Shown: positions 1-8,897, numbered from the stretch's first letter. The stretch: 64,000 bases of DNA from JAIOSM01 sp023143455 (GCA_030632885.1 DAOVTW010000012.1:6023-70022); one strand, 5' to 3'. Numbers and translations are program-made. The notes: generated by a model not told the origin, from the sequence alone.

Positions 1-1
1 A

Positions 2-340
2 AAGCAGGCTGAAAATAAGGAACTTAAAAAATTAAAAAAAGAATTTAACTACCTGACACCGTTAATTGAGAGAGATTTATTCCCTTTACCATTGTTTTTG
101 ACTGAAATTGAGAAAAATAAACCTGATAAAATCGATATTAACGAACTTACTTTCTCTGAAACACTAAAAACGGTTACTATTAAGGGAGAATCACATTATG
201 TAGAATCAGTGTCAGCTTTTCTAATTGAGATGGAAAAATCAAAATATTTTAGTGTTAACCTTATCAGGCAGGTAATTAAAGAAGATCGCAGTATCATGTT
301 TGAGTTAAAAGCTGAATGGAAAGAAGATGAAAAAAGTTAA
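2..340 (+). CDS. PilN/GspL-like assembly protein, C-terminal part (5' end outside window)
   Basis: The frame is open from base 2, so this is the 3' end of a gene that begins before the window. A later TTG at 92 is unlikely to be the true start, because the reading upstream of it is a lysine/glutamate-rich helix typical of the coiled region after the membrane anchor of PilN-type proteins. The visible part ends in an alpha/beta fold with a 'TIKGES..YVESVSAFLIEMEKSKYF' pattern, matching the PilN/GspL periplasmic domain (split here: TIKGES, then VSAFLIEMEKSKYF). It overlaps the PilO-like gene by 14 bp. In such systems PilN and PilO dimerise in the inner membrane to link the cytoplasmic motor to the secretin. 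The family call is moderately sure; the exact system (T2SS, T4P or MSHA-like) is not. Confidence 0.6.
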   Translation, partial: KQAENKELKKLKKEFNYLTPLIERDLFPLPLFLTEIEKNKPDKIDINELTFSETLKTVTIKGESHYVESVSAFLIEMEKSKYFSVNLIRQVIKEDRSIMFELKAEWKEDEKS

Positions 341-851
341 AATTATTATTTATATTTGTGTCTTTGCCATACTCTGCAATATTGCTGTGAAATTTTTTAT
401 TATTGGTAATCAATCAAAGTATATTTCTTTTCTTCAAAAAAAAGCAGTAGCTGTTCGAAGTGATACTAGCTCAGCGTTTGAAAGATCAGAGCGGCAAATA
501 TCAAAACAGTATAATGATATCAAGATGATTATGAATGAAATTCCTAAGGAATTTTCTTTTTCAGAATATGCTGTAAAGGTCAGATCGTTGATTGATGCGA
601 ATCAACTTGTTATTGAAGACAGCCTGATATTCAACCCTAAAGAGACTGAAAGCCCTTTTTTACTTGTATACAATACAAACATCATAGTTACAGGTAATTA
701 TTCAAATATTAAACAATTTATTGCTGATATTCAAAACCTAAAAGGATTAAAGGATTTGAATTCAGTGAGTATGACAAGGGACGAAAAATATAGGGATATA
801 ATTAAATTAAGTTTAAGATTATCTGTTTTCTTAAGAAAAGGAACAGTATGA
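327..851 (+). CDS. PilO/GspM-like inner-membrane assembly protein
   Basis: A 174-residue bitopic protein. Residues about 4-25 form one hydrophobic segment (IIIYICVFAILCNIAVKFFI), followed by a charged, probably coiled helix and then a ferredoxin-like C-terminal domain with 'GNYSNIKQFIADIQNL', the pattern seen in PilO where the second half binds PilN. Its length is close to the family norm of about 170-220. It overlaps its neighbours at both ends (14 bp upstream, 4 bp downstream), so it is translationally coupled in the operon. The fold assignment rests on order and general pattern rather than strong sequence identity. Confidence 0.6.
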   Translation: MKKVKIIIYICVFAILCNIAVKFFIIGNQSKYISFLQKKAVAVRSDTSSAFERSERQISKQYNDIKMIMNEIPKEFSFSEYAVKVRSLIDANQLVIEDSLIFNPKETESPFLLVYNTNIIVTGNYSNIKQFIADIQNLKGLKDLNSVSMTRDEKYRDIIKLSLRLSVFLRKGTV

Positions 852-1441
852 AATTGAATAAACAATATATTGTTTTTATAATTGTTTTTATCCTGTTGAT
901 TATTTCAATCATGTACCGTGTAAAAAATCCTTTTATGCAAGAAGAGGTTGACACACTAACCTATACCGGGAAGAAATCAGATAAAATCAGCCTTGGACAA
1001 AACAGAAGTAAAACAGGGGACAGTCAATTTTATTCACTTGTGTCAAGATTTTTAAATAGATCTGAAGTTTCCGGAGAGATAGCCAATGATTTGTTTTCCC
1101 TGTATAATAGCTCAGATTATTTAAAAGGAAAAGCAGACATTACGGGTACAAATGGAGAAAGTATTCAGGAAGAAAGAATTAATGACGAAGGTATTGAAGA
1201 ATGTCCTGTCTCAAAAACAAGTAAAGCCCTTCTTTCTTACAAGTTTTATGGTACTTATAAAAGCCAGGGAACAAGAGCTATTTTTTTAGTCAAAGACAAA
1301 CTGGTACTTGTTGCCCGTGTGGGTGATCGTATTGATGGTAAATATTTAATTGAAGAGCTTCAGGATAACTATATACGGCTTAAAGCACTGGATTTAAATG
1401 AAACGATACATATTGACATGAGGGAATTTAATAATGAGTAA
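848..1441 (+). CDS. PilP/GspC-like protein with HR domain
   Basis: 197 residues. It has an N-terminal membrane anchor (about residues 7-22), a long polar linker and a C-terminal beta domain containing 'GTRAIFLVKDKLVLVARVGD', 'YLIEELQDNYIRL' and a final 'LDLNETIHIDM'. This is the homology-region layout of GspC and PilP, which contact the periplasmic N0 domain of the secretin. The gene sits between the PilO-like gene (4-bp overlap) and the secretin gene (8-bp overlap), as expected. Whether it is closer to GspC (T2SS) or PilP (T4P) cannot be settled by eye. Confidence 0.6.
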   Translation: MKLNKQYIVFIIVFILLIISIMYRVKNPFMQEEVDTLTYTGKKSDKISLGQNRSKTGDSQFYSLVSRFLNRSEVSGEIANDLFSLYNSSDYLKGKADITGTNGESIQEERINDEGIEECPVSKTSKALLSYKFYGTYKSQGTRAIFLVKDKLVLVARVGDRIDGKYLIEELQDNYIRLKALDLNETIHIDMREFNNE

Positions 1442-3593
1442 AATCAGATTGTTCACAATCATGTTTTTATTTTTAATGCTTTCACAGATGGCATTATTTC
1501 AAGGGTGTGTTTCCAAAAATGTTCATCATGTTAAGGCTGAAAAATTAGTGAGCGAGAAAGATTATGATTCAGCTGTAAAATATTACACTAAAGCATTACA
1601 GAAAGACCCGGACAACCTTGAAGCAAGGCTTGGTCTGCAACATGCCAGACAGACAGCTTCTATCCTTCATATGCAGAAAGCTGAAAAGTTTTTGGAAAGA
1701 AAATATTTTAAACAAGCCATTGAAGAGTTACAGGTCAGCATAGCATTTTACTCAGGAAATACAAAAGCAATTGAGCTGGTTGATAAAGCAAAAAGGATGA
1801 AGCAATCTGATTATTTTTTTAACAAAGGTAATCAACAAATAAAAACCGGAAATTATAAAAATGCAAAGGAATCCTTTCAAAAAGCACTTGAGTTAAACCC
1901 GGATAATGAAGAAGCTAAAACAGCTCTTGCAAGTTATAAAAAAGAGACCGGGAAGTTACCTTTTTATCGGCTTGATTATCGATCAAACGCTCCTATTTCC
2001 TTGAAATTTAAAAAGACACCTGTCTTGAATGTGTTTGAAATTTTATCCAAACTTTCAGGAATAAATTTTATTTTTGATAAGGACCTCAAGGAAAGCAAGG
2101 TTACTCTTTTCATGACAGACATATCCCTTGACAAGTTTTTGGAGGTATTGCTAAAAACAAACTCTCTTAAGGCAAAATTGATCAATCAAAAAACTATGCT
2201 GATTTATCCGGATACACCTGCAAAAGTAAAGGAATATGAAGAACTTTATGTCAAGACGTTTTATCTGTCTTATTTAGAAGCCAAAAATGCAGTTGTTATA
2301 TTAACCAAAATACTAAAAAGTAAAAATATTACTCCTAATAAAAAATTAAATTCAGTTACAGTGAGAGGGCAGAAGAATATGCTTGAAATGGCAGCCAGGA
2401 TCATTGAGGCAAATGACCGGGCACCTTCTGAAGTTGTTTTGAATGTAGAGATTCTGGAAGTTGCAAGAAGTATAGAGAAAAATCTCGGGCTTTCTGTTTC
2501 TGATTCAATAACGTTTGGTGTCAGCGAGACAAGTACAGGCATTGCTTTCGACACAGCTTCTGCAATAGAAACCGGTACTGCTTTCGGGTTTGCCAGCATG
2601 GGGTCACTGGAAGATATAAGTAATATTGGCAGCAAAGAATTATATCTCTCACTTCCCACAGCAACATTAAGATTACTTAAACAGCATGGTGATACAAAAA
2701 TACTTGCTAAACCGCAGATTCGTGTGAGCAGCTCAGAAAAAGCAAATATCCTGATTGGTGAGAGAGTACCAATCAGATCCAACAGAAAGGTTCAGACGGA
2801 TGGTACTACTACCTATGATTTTAAATATGAGGATGTAGGTATTAAACTGGCTGTTGAGCCTGTGGTTAATATGTATGACCAGATTACAATGAAATTGAAT
2901 ATTGAAGTCAGTGCTCTGAGCAGTAATGTCGGGACATCTGATGACCCCCAGTATGCTATAAAAACAAGAACTATAAGTACAGTGATGACGATCAATGACG
3001 GGGGCAATGTTATTATTGGCGGTTTAATACAGGATGAAGACAGGGCTACAATTAGGAAAATTCCTCTGGCAGGTGATGTGCCTGTGCTTGGTAGACTTTT
3101 TTCATCTAAATACAGCGAGGTGGCAGAAACAGATATCCTTATGTCTATAACACCTGTGATCATCAGACGTCAGGATATCCCAAAACAAGAGATTGCAGAA
3201 TTCTGGTCAGGGACTCAAAAACAAGCCTCACTTAAAGTACCTGAGGAAGAAAAGATTAAAAAAGAGACAGATTTTAATAACTTTCCAAATAAAGATTATG
3301 TAAAAGTAATTGCAGAGGATGAATTCCTGCCAAATAACAATTATTTCAGCATACAGGTTTATTCTTCCAAATTTAAACCAGAGGCTGAAAATCGGTCCGG
3401 GCAGCTTGAAAAATTAGGATATAAGACCTGGATCAGACCGGCTGAAATTAAAGATAAAGGCACTTTTCACAGAGTGTTTGTGGGACAGTACACCTCTTAT
3501 ATGCTGGCAGAACAGGCGCGATTGAATATGATAAAGACTGATACCTTTCCAAAAGATATTCATATTGTGGATAAGGATTATGTATATAAATAG
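1434..3593 (+). CDS. TPR-secretin-SPOR fusion lipoprotein (GspD/PilQ/MshL-like)
   Basis: A 719-residue outer-membrane secretin. The signal peptide ends in 'LFQGC' with Cys25 as the likely lipidation site. TPR-like helices cover about 30-175 ('AVKYYTKALQKDPDNLEARL', 'AKESFQKALELNPDNEEAKTAL' patterns). An STN/N0-like domain follows ('TPVLNVFEILSKLSGINFIFD'), then an N1-type repeat and the secretin pore core at about 335-575, with 'LAKPQIRVSSSEKANILIGE' and 'VIIGGLIQDE' signatures. The last 80 residues ('YFSIQVYSSKF...FHRVFVGQY') look like a SPOR domain, which in other proteins binds denuded peptidoglycan. The secretin identity is secure. The two accessory domains on one chain are the odd feature, and the SPOR call is moderately sure. 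Confidence 0.9.
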   Translation: MSKIRLFTIMFLFLMLSQMALFQGCVSKNVHHVKAEKLVSEKDYDSAVKYYTKALQKDPDNLEARLGLQHARQTASILHMQKAEKFLERKYFKQAIEELQVSIAFYSGNTKAIELVDKAKRMKQSDYFFNKGNQQIKTGNYKNAKESFQKALELNPDNEEAKTALASYKKETGKLPFYRLDYRSNAPISLKFKKTPVLNVFEILSKLSGINFIFDKDLKESKVTLFMTDISLDKFLEVLLKTNSLKAKLINQKTMLIYPDTPAKVKEYEELYVKTFYLSYLEAKNAVVILTKILKSKNITPNKKLNSVTVRGQKNMLEMAARIIEANDRAPSEVVLNVEILEVARSIEKNLGLSVSDSITFGVSETSTGIAFDTASAIETGTAFGFASMGSLEDISNIGSKELYLSLPTATLRLLKQHGDTKILAKPQIRVSSSEKANILIGERVPIRSNRKVQTDGTTTYDFKYEDVGIKLAVEPVVNMYDQITMKLNIEVSALSSNVGTSDDPQYAIKTRTISTVMTINDGGNVIIGGLIQDEDRATIRKIPLAGDVPVLGRLFSSKYSEVAETDILMSITPVIIRRQDIPKQEIAEFWSGTQKQASLKVPEEEKIKKETDFNNFPNKDYVKVIAEDEFLPNNNYFSIQVYSSKFKPEAENRSGQLEKLGYKTWIRPAEIKDKGTFHRVFVGQYTSYMLAEQARLNMIKTDTFPKDIHIVDKDYVYK

Positions 3594-4041
3594 AAGGAAT
3601 TCAGGGCTTACTCTGATTGAAGTAATGGCAACTGTTGCGATTATTTCAGTGCTTGCAGCCGGTGTCCTTCCTTTATCTCAGATGATGTATAAAAGGACTA
3701 AGGAACTTGAATTGCGGAATAATCTGAGAATTATAAGAACTGCTCTGGATAAACATGAAGAGCTTGTTGATCAGGGAGTAGTTCCTAAAAATACAAATAG
3801 TGGGTATCCGGAAAGCCTTGAAGTGTTGGTAAATGGAGTTGACCTGAAAGAAGCAGTTGATGAGAAAAAAAAGTTTTTGAGACGAATCCCTAAAGATCCC
3901 ATGACGGAAAATGGTGAGTGGGGATTAAGAGCTTATGCAGATAATTCTGACAGCACTATATGGGGAGGGCAGGACGTATATGATGTTTACTCCTTGAGCG
4001 ACAGACAGGCAATTGATGGGACCTATTACAAAGAATGGTAA
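3580..4041 (+). CDS. type II/IV pseudopilin
   Basis: Starts 'MYINRRNSG' followed by 'LTLIEVMATVAIISVL', a classic prepilin-peptidase site (cleavage after G, Glu at +5) and N-terminal hydrophobic helix. The ATG at 3580 is preferred over the in-frame ATG at 3565, because it gives a short basic leader and lies just after an AAGGA-type ribosome site. It overlaps the secretin gene's end by 14 bp. The C-terminal domain has the 'RRIPKDPMTENGEWGLR' pattern common to GspG-type major pseudopilins. It presumably forms or caps the periplasmic pseudopilus driven by the ATPase encoded outside the window. Confidence 0.85.
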   Translation: MYINRRNSGLTLIEVMATVAIISVLAAGVLPLSQMMYKRTKELELRNNLRIIRTALDKHEELVDQGVVPKNTNSGYPESLEVLVNGVDLKEAVDEKKKFLRRIPKDPMTENGEWGLRAYADNSDSTIWGGQDVYDVYSLSDRQAIDGTYYKEW

Positions 4042-4418
4042 ATATGCGCAATAATAAAGGGTTTACTCTTATTGAAATGTTAACTGTTATTGCAATTATG
4101 GGCATACTTGCATCCATTGCAACTCCAAGTTTCATGAGATCAATTCTTCGTTCAAAAGAAGCTTCTTTAGAAAATACTTTATTTGTTATAAGGGATGTTA
4201 TTGATCAGTATTATGCAGATCATGGTAATTATCCTGATTCTCTGGAGACTTTAAAAACAAAAAAATATGTCCGGGAGATCCCCAGGGATCCAATTACAGC
4301 ATCAAGTGACACATGGATTTTAATCCCTCCTGAAGAAGAAGGGCTTACAGGAATATATGATATCCACAGTGGAAGTAAAAAAATCAGCCTTTACGGGACT
4401 CCATATAATGAATGGTGA
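4035..4418 (+). CDS. GspG-like major pseudopilin
   Basis: 127 residues with the leader 'MVNMRNNKG' and then 'FTLIEMLTVIAIMGILASIATP', a textbook type IV pilin/pseudopilin N terminus with Glu at +5 and Pro at +22. The globular part carries 'YYADHGNYPDSLETL', 'REIPRDPIT' and a C-terminal 'DIHSGSKK', the GspG pattern with its calcium-binding-like loop. It overlaps the preceding pseudopilin by 7 bp. An internal ATG (4044) would give a shorter leader and is equally possible. Confidence 0.85.
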   Translation: MVNMRNNKGFTLIEMLTVIAIMGILASIATPSFMRSILRSKEASLENTLFVIRDVIDQYYADHGNYPDSLETLKTKKYVREIPRDPITASSDTWILIPPEEEGLTGIYDIHSGSKKISLYGTPYNEW

Positions 4419-4878
4419 CAAAGGATTTTCTTATCCTGCAGCACTGCTTATGGTTGTTGTTATTTCAATATCATTGATGACTGCCCAGAAGCAATGGAGT
4501 ACAATAATGAAAAGAGAGCGTGAAAAGCAGCTTTTATTCAGGGCAGGGCAGATAGAAAAAGCAATAGGATCTTATTACAACAACTCTTCCGGCGGTTCTA
4601 CGCAATATCCTAAAAAACTTGAGTATCTTTTGAAAGATAATCGGCACCTTGGTGTGAAGCGTCATTTAAGAAAAATTTACAAAGATCCTATGACAATAGA
4701 AGGTTACTGGGGGCTTATATATGATGGTAAGGGCGGTATTAAAGGGGTGTTCAGCAAAAGCTCTGAAAAGCCTTTCAAAATAGGAGGATTTCCTGATAAG
4801 TATAAGCTTTTTGAAGATAAACAAAGTTATAGTGACTGGAAATTTGTTTATGAAAAAAAAACGGAGGCAAAATCATGA
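4408..4878 (+). CDS. pseudopilin-like protein lacking Glu+5
   Basis: The likely start is the ATG at 4408, giving 'MNGDKG' then 'FSYPAALLMVVVISISLM': a prepilin-like leader and helix, but without the conserved Glu at +5. The body includes 'REREKQLLFRAGQIEKAIGSYYN', 'YPKKLEYLL' and 'RHLRKIYKDPMT', a pattern common to T2SS-associated pseudopilins encoded beside GspG. A longer in-frame reading from 4357 would bury the leader and is rejected. It overlaps the preceding gene by 11 bp. Absence of Glu+5 is known for tip minor pseudopilins (GspK), so this may cap the filament; that role is inference. Confidence 0.7.
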   Translation: MNGDKGFSYPAALLMVVVISISLMTAQKQWSTIMKREREKQLLFRAGQIEKAIGSYYNNSSGGSTQYPKKLEYLLKDNRHLGVKRHLRKIYKDPMTIEGYWGLIYDGKGGIKGVFSKSSEKPFKIGGFPDKYKLFEDKQSYSDWKFVYEKKTEAKS

Positions 4879-5207
4879 AAAAAGTATTTATACTATTTAT
4901 ATTAATCCTATTTTGTTCATCCCTTATATGTGTATCCGTAATATATACATCTGAGGTATACGCATCTGATATTTCTGATACTTTTTCGCAAAAATACAAA
5001 GATTTAAAGCCTCCAGACAACAGTTCTGTCCATTCAGATTATTTGTTTGAACAGATAGCTCTTGGCAGTGAATATACGATTATCATGCTGAATGATCTTA
5101 TCAGCCAGAATAGTAGTTTGGATGAAAAAGCTGATATAATTATTGAAAAATTTGATATTTTGATTGAACAGAATAAAAAAATTATTGAGCTGCTTGGGAA
5201 AAAATAG
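4875..5207 (+). CDS. small exported protein of unknown function
   Basis: 110 residues with a clear signal peptide or anchor (about residues 2-22, 'VFILFILILFCSSLICVSVI') followed by a mostly helical polar domain. I recognise no family. It starts in a 4-bp ATGA overlap with the pseudopilin gene, so it belongs to the same operon. The C-terminal 60 residues are Ile/Glu/Lys-rich and could form a coiled coil ('DIIIEKFDILIEQNKKIIELL'). A role in the assembly system is suggested only by position. Confidence 0.6.
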   Translation: MKKVFILFILILFCSSLICVSVIYTSEVYASDISDTFSQKYKDLKPPDNSSVHSDYLFEQIALGSEYTIIMLNDLISQNSSLDEKADIIIEKFDILIEQNKKIIELLGKK

Positions 5208-5214
5208 AAATTTT

Positions 5215-6081
5215 ATGTATTTGCGTTTTTTACAGTATAGCGTGATTGTTATTCTCTTTTTAACTGGTATTGTTTTTCCTGATATCTCATCTGCATGGTT
5301 TTCAGAGGAAGAGAAACACGAGATGTTTTTTTTAAATCCATCTATTTCATCTGATATCTTATTTTCTGATACCTATGTAGCTCTTTACGACGAGGTTGGG
5401 CAAAAAAGAAATCTTTTTATTTTGCCTGAATCGAAATCTCGTTTTTTTGTTATTGCAGACCGAATGAGCATTGATATCCCTTTAAAAGCTTTATCAAAAA
5501 ATGCCATTGATCCTGATGAATCCATTGACAGGCAGCTTACTGTCAATTTAAGGATTAAAAAAATTCTTGATGAGTATACAAAATTAGACAAGAGAGCTGA
5601 ACTGCTTCTAAAGGATCTCAGCATCCCATATTTAAACAGATCGACCTCACAGAAAAGAAATTGGTTTGCATCCTCTGTTCAACAGCAATCAGTGTCAGCC
5701 AGTAAAAATAAACTGAAAAAAGATCTTGTCGGTGCTGTCAATAACAGCCAGCCTTATAAGGTCAATCAGACTGGCAATAAACAAAAAACTATAAGTGTAT
5801 TAAGCAGGCTGAAAGAAAAGGAGAAACAAACCGTCAGTCTAGCCTCAGTTGATCCCCAATCGGCTGATCCGGCACCGGAGCTTGACCATCTGCAGAGAGA
5901 TTCCAGAATCAGTCTATCACAACGTAGTATAACGCAACGTTCTAACGAAGAACTACCCTGGATTTTCAAATTTATTTTGAAAGTGTTGCAGTATTGTATG
6001 GACAATAAAATTGGAATAATTATTTTTATTATACTGACTCTTTTTTTCATTGCTTTAATTCCAATGAAAGGGAGACAATGA
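5215..6081 (+). CDS. bitopic envelope protein of unknown function
   Basis: About 288 residues from the ATG at 5215; an in-frame ATG at 5164 would add 17 residues and overlap the previous gene. There is one hydrophobic segment near the N terminus ('YSVIVILFLTGIVFPDIS') and one near the C terminus ('IGIIIFIILTLFFIALIPM'). Between them lies a polar, Ser/Lys/Gln-rich and probably disordered stretch. No motif identifies it. It is flanked by operon genes with short gaps or overlaps (4 bp into the TPR gene), so it probably acts with the secretion apparatus in the envelope. Confidence 0.55.
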   Translation: MYLRFLQYSVIVILFLTGIVFPDISSAWFSEEEKHEMFFLNPSISSDILFSDTYVALYDEVGQKRNLFILPESKSRFFVIADRMSIDIPLKALSKNAIDPDESIDRQLTVNLRIKKILDEYTKLDKRAELLLKDLSIPYLNRSTSQKRNWFASSVQQQSVSASKNKLKKDLVGAVNNSQPYKVNQTGNKQKTISVLSRLKEKEKQTVSLASVDPQSADPAPELDHLQRDSRISLSQRSITQRSNEELPWIFKFILKVLQYCMDNKIGIIIFIILTLFFIALIPMKGRQ

Positions 6082-8261
6082 ATCCATATAAATATAAAGG
6101 TGTATTTCCAGTAGTTTTTATTTTTATCCTGCTGTTTTCAGGATGTGGTGAAAAAGAGAATACTACCCCCGAGATAAAAGGGAATCTGGCATTTGAACAG
6201 AAATCATACAAAAAAGCTATTGGGCTCTGGCAAAAAGCTATTGATAAACATCCTGATAATGCCGTACTTTATGCAAAGATCGGCAAGGCTTTTTTTAAAC
6301 TGTCCGATATTGATCAAGCAGAAGAGTCTTTTAATCATGCGATTAAAATAAATCCTGAAAAATTAGACATTCAAAAGGAACTAATAAAGATTTTAATGAT
6401 TAAAGGGGATAATGCCGGAGCTTTAAAGAAAATGAGGGCATTTGACAATTTTTTTGATAAAGATCCGGATTATTATATCCTTCGCGGTGATTTTTATATG
6501 ATTTTAGAAAATTTTCAGGAAGCTGAGCTTTTTTATCGCAAAGCAAAGCTTATGTCTGATGGCAGTATTCGAGCATCTGTTAAACTTGCTTTATGCTTGA
6601 AAGCTTCTGAAAAAGATATTGAGGCAGAAAATATTATAGTAAAGGTTGAAAAAGATCAGATAAATGGATCATTCAATCTTTTATTGCTATCTGATTATTA
6701 TTTTTTATCAAATAACCTGGAAAAGGCAGAAAATTGTATCCTCAAAGCAATAAATAGTGGTCAGGAAAGTCAAATACTTTACATCAGGTTGGCGCAGTTT
6801 TATCTACAGACTACAATGAGAGAAAAAGCTTTAAAAACGCTGCTCATACTTGAAGAAAAATATCCTGATAATGTCAGGTTTAAACTAATGCTTGCGGATT
6901 TTTATCTCTCCGGCATACAGATTGCTCAGGCAGAAAAGGTACTTAATAAATTAAAAAGCATTATTGGTGAAGATTCAAGAACGAATTATAATTTTTTAAT
7001 GGGAAAATGCTTTCTTTATAAGCACCAGATTCCCTATGCTGTTTCTTATCTAAAAACAGCTACCAGTGACCAGCCTTTACTTTTATCTGCTCGATATCTT
7101 CTTGGAATTGCCTATTTTGCAGGTGGCCAGCTCAAATTGGCTGAGAAAAGTTTTATTAGAGCTTTAATGCTTGATCCCTATCATTTTGATACTTTACTCA
7201 TCCTTTCATATCTTCATTATAAAAATAGGGAATATGACCTTTGCCTTCAATACCTTGAACAGGTGTTTGCCATTGAAAAAACTAATTCAAGAGCCTTGAC
7301 AGCAAAAGGGTTGTGTCTTCTGGAGCTGAATCGATATGATGAGGCAGCCTCTGTTTTTTTTAGTGCCTTTAATATAGATAAAAGCGTGTCGGCACTTTAC
7401 TTTTATGGTCTTTCCATTGAAAAAAGTGGTGACCATCAAAAGGCAGCTGAAATTTTCGAAAAGATTCTGGAAATAGATCCTGCTCTTATTAATGTACTCA
7501 TTCAATATTCTTCTCTATTATTAAAGCTTGGTCAGACCGATAAAGCTGTTGAACTTGCAGAAGGAATTTTAAAGCAGCATCAGGATAATTCTGTACTTTA
7601 TTATGTTGCAGGCGATATTTATATTAAATTAGGACAGTATGACATTGCCCAAACTATTTTTGAAGATATACTTAAAGAGGAAAACCCTCAGAGGAATGTC
7701 TATTCCCGCCTGACCGCATTATATCATTTAACAGGGAAAGAGAGCAGGGCTGTTGATCTTTTAAAGATTTGTACAATGAAGAATCCCCTTTATGTTCAGG
7801 GATGGATTGATCTTACTAATTCATATCTTAAACATGGGCAAAAAGAGATTGCTCTTGATACTATGCGTACTGCTTATAAAAAACTACCTGAATCTCCTGT
7901 TATTGCAGGAAACCTGGCTTGGCTTTTTCTTGAAACAGGTATTGAAATCAATATGGCGTTAGATCTTTCCAGAAAGGCATATGAAAAAGCTCCTGAGAAT
8001 GCCGCTATTGCAGATACTCTTGGCTGGGCATATTATCACAAGGGAACATATTCCCAAGCAGAATGGATGTTTGAGCAGGCAGAAAAATTAGCTCCGGGAC
8101 AAGGGATTGTTAAATATCACAAGGCTATGCTTTTTTACAGACAAGGCAAAACATCTCATGCTAAAGAAAATTTTGAAAACGCCCTTAAATGCAATAATAT
8201 GCAGAATATGACAGTTGATCATATTCATCAAGTTTTGGTGAAAATCAAAACAGAAAAATAA
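6078..8261 (+). CDS. TPR-repeat lipoprotein
   Basis: 727 residues. The signal peptide ends with 'LLFSGC' (Cys23), a lipobox. The rest is an almost continuous array of tetratricopeptide repeats (for example 'AIGLWQKAIDKHPDNAVLYAKIG', split by eye into 34-residue units, and 'GWAYYHKGTYSQAEWMFEQAEKLAPG'). It resembles long TPR lipoproteins found beside pilus, secretion or exopolysaccharide systems (PilF/PilW-like or PrsT-like). It is the last gene of the 1-8261 operon, overlapping the preceding gene by 4 bp. A scaffold or secretin-pilotin role is plausible but unproven. Confidence 0.8.
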   Translation: MNPYKYKGVFPVVFIFILLFSGCGEKENTTPEIKGNLAFEQKSYKKAIGLWQKAIDKHPDNAVLYAKIGKAFFKLSDIDQAEESFNHAIKINPEKLDIQKELIKILMIKGDNAGALKKMRAFDNFFDKDPDYYILRGDFYMILENFQEAELFYRKAKLMSDGSIRASVKLALCLKASEKDIEAENIIVKVEKDQINGSFNLLLLSDYYFLSNNLEKAENCILKAINSGQESQILYIRLAQFYLQTTMREKALKTLLILEEKYPDNVRFKLMLADFYLSGIQIAQAEKVLNKLKSIIGEDSRTNYNFLMGKCFLYKHQIPYAVSYLKTATSDQPLLLSARYLLGIAYFAGGQLKLAEKSFIRALMLDPYHFDTLLILSYLHYKNREYDLCLQYLEQVFAIEKTNSRALTAKGLCLLELNRYDEAASVFFSAFNIDKSVSALYFYGLSIEKSGDHQKAAEIFEKILEIDPALINVLIQYSSLLLKLGQTDKAVELAEGILKQHQDNSVLYYVAGDIYIKLGQYDIAQTIFEDILKEENPQRNVYSRLTALYHLTGKESRAVDLLKICTMKNPLYVQGWIDLTNSYLKHGQKEIALDTMRTAYKKLPESPVIAGNLAWLFLETGIEINMALDLSRKAYEKAPENAAIADTLGWAYYHKGTYSQAEWMFEQAEKLAPGQGIVKYHKAMLFYRQGKTSHAKENFENALKCNNMQNMTVDHIHQVLVKIKTEK

Positions 8262-8285
8262 ATGCTGAAATAATATATTTTCCTT

Positions 8286-8314
8286 TTGCTTTCCGTTTAA
8301 CCTTGTAGTATTAT
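8286..8314 (+). promoter_or_regulatory. candidate sigma70 promoter for the PilZ-like gene
   Basis: TTGCTT, a 17-bp spacer and TATTAT lie about 90 bp before the PilZ-like start, just after the TPR gene. One mismatch sits in the -10 box and two in the -35 box. Supported by spacing only. Confidence 0.4.
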
Positions 8315-8404
8315 ATCTAAATGGATATATTGATTAGTACGAGATTTGAAATTTGTGCATACCAATTGTATTTGTAAAAGGGAAGACGATTCAAAGGAGC
8401 GACT

Positions 8405-8755
8405 ATGTTTGATAAAGAGGAAAATAGACTGAATGATCGGAGTGTTTATGAAGCACCTGTGATTCTTTACACTAAGGACAATTCTGATGATTACTATGAT
8501 GGTCGTATTTGTAATCATAGCCCGGGTGGGATGTATATAAAAACAGATGCAGATCTCCATGGGAATCAATGTTATGTTGTTAAAATAGGCAACAATAATA
8601 ATGATGTAAACAGCCCTGAAAAGTATACTGAATTTTATGGAATCGTAAGATGGGCTCAATTCGTCAATAAAACTGATTCGTTAGATTTATCCTATAAATA
8701 TGGGTATGGAATGGAATATACCGAACCCGCAACATTTTGGTGTAAAAGCGGCTAA
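8405..8755 (+). CDS. PilZ-like domain protein (single domain)
   Basis: 116 residues, preceded by AAAGGAG seven bases before the ATG. The core reads 'YDGRICNHSPGGMYIKT', matching the N-x-S-x-x-G half of the PilZ c-di-GMP-binding signature. The upstream RxxxR half is incomplete ('NDRSVYEAPV' has one Arg), so c-di-GMP binding is uncertain. A beta-barrel pattern with 'YGIVRWAQ' follows, typical of PilZ. It is monocistronic, with its own candidate promoter, and follows the pilus/secretion-like operon; c-di-GMP control of surface structures would fit. Confidence 0.65.
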   Translation: MFDKEENRLNDRSVYEAPVILYTKDNSDDYYDGRICNHSPGGMYIKTDADLHGNQCYVVKIGNNNNDVNSPEKYTEFYGIVRWAQFVNKTDSLDLSYKYGYGMEYTEPATFWCKSG

Positions 8756-8829
8756 GTATAGATTTGTACAGTTTGTATATCAGCAATTAAATTTTAGCTT
8801 TTGTTTCTTCAGGGGCTAACCTCCTACTT

Positions 8830-8850
8830 CGCTCTTTATTTTTTAGAGCG
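8830..8850 (+). terminator. weak terminator-like hairpin
   Basis: CGCTCT (8830-8835) pairs with AGAGCG (8845-8850) around a T-rich loop, followed by a T-rich stretch. It lies about 75 bp after the PilZ-like gene. The six-base-pair stem makes this only a possible terminator. Confidence 0.3.
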
Positions 8851-8897
8851 CATCTTTTATTCTATTAAATTTACTATAAAAAAACGGAGACTGTAAC

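Noticed and set aside
6078..8261. Assignment of the TPR lipoprotein to a PEP-CTERM/exosortase system
   Set aside because: No exosortase, PEP-CTERM protein or exopolysaccharide genes are in the window; only the general TPR-lipoprotein shape matches.
1..8261. Calling the secretion-like operon specifically T2SS, type IV pilus or MSHA
   Set aside because: The ATPase, platform protein and prepilin peptidase are not in the window, and the visible parts share features with all three.
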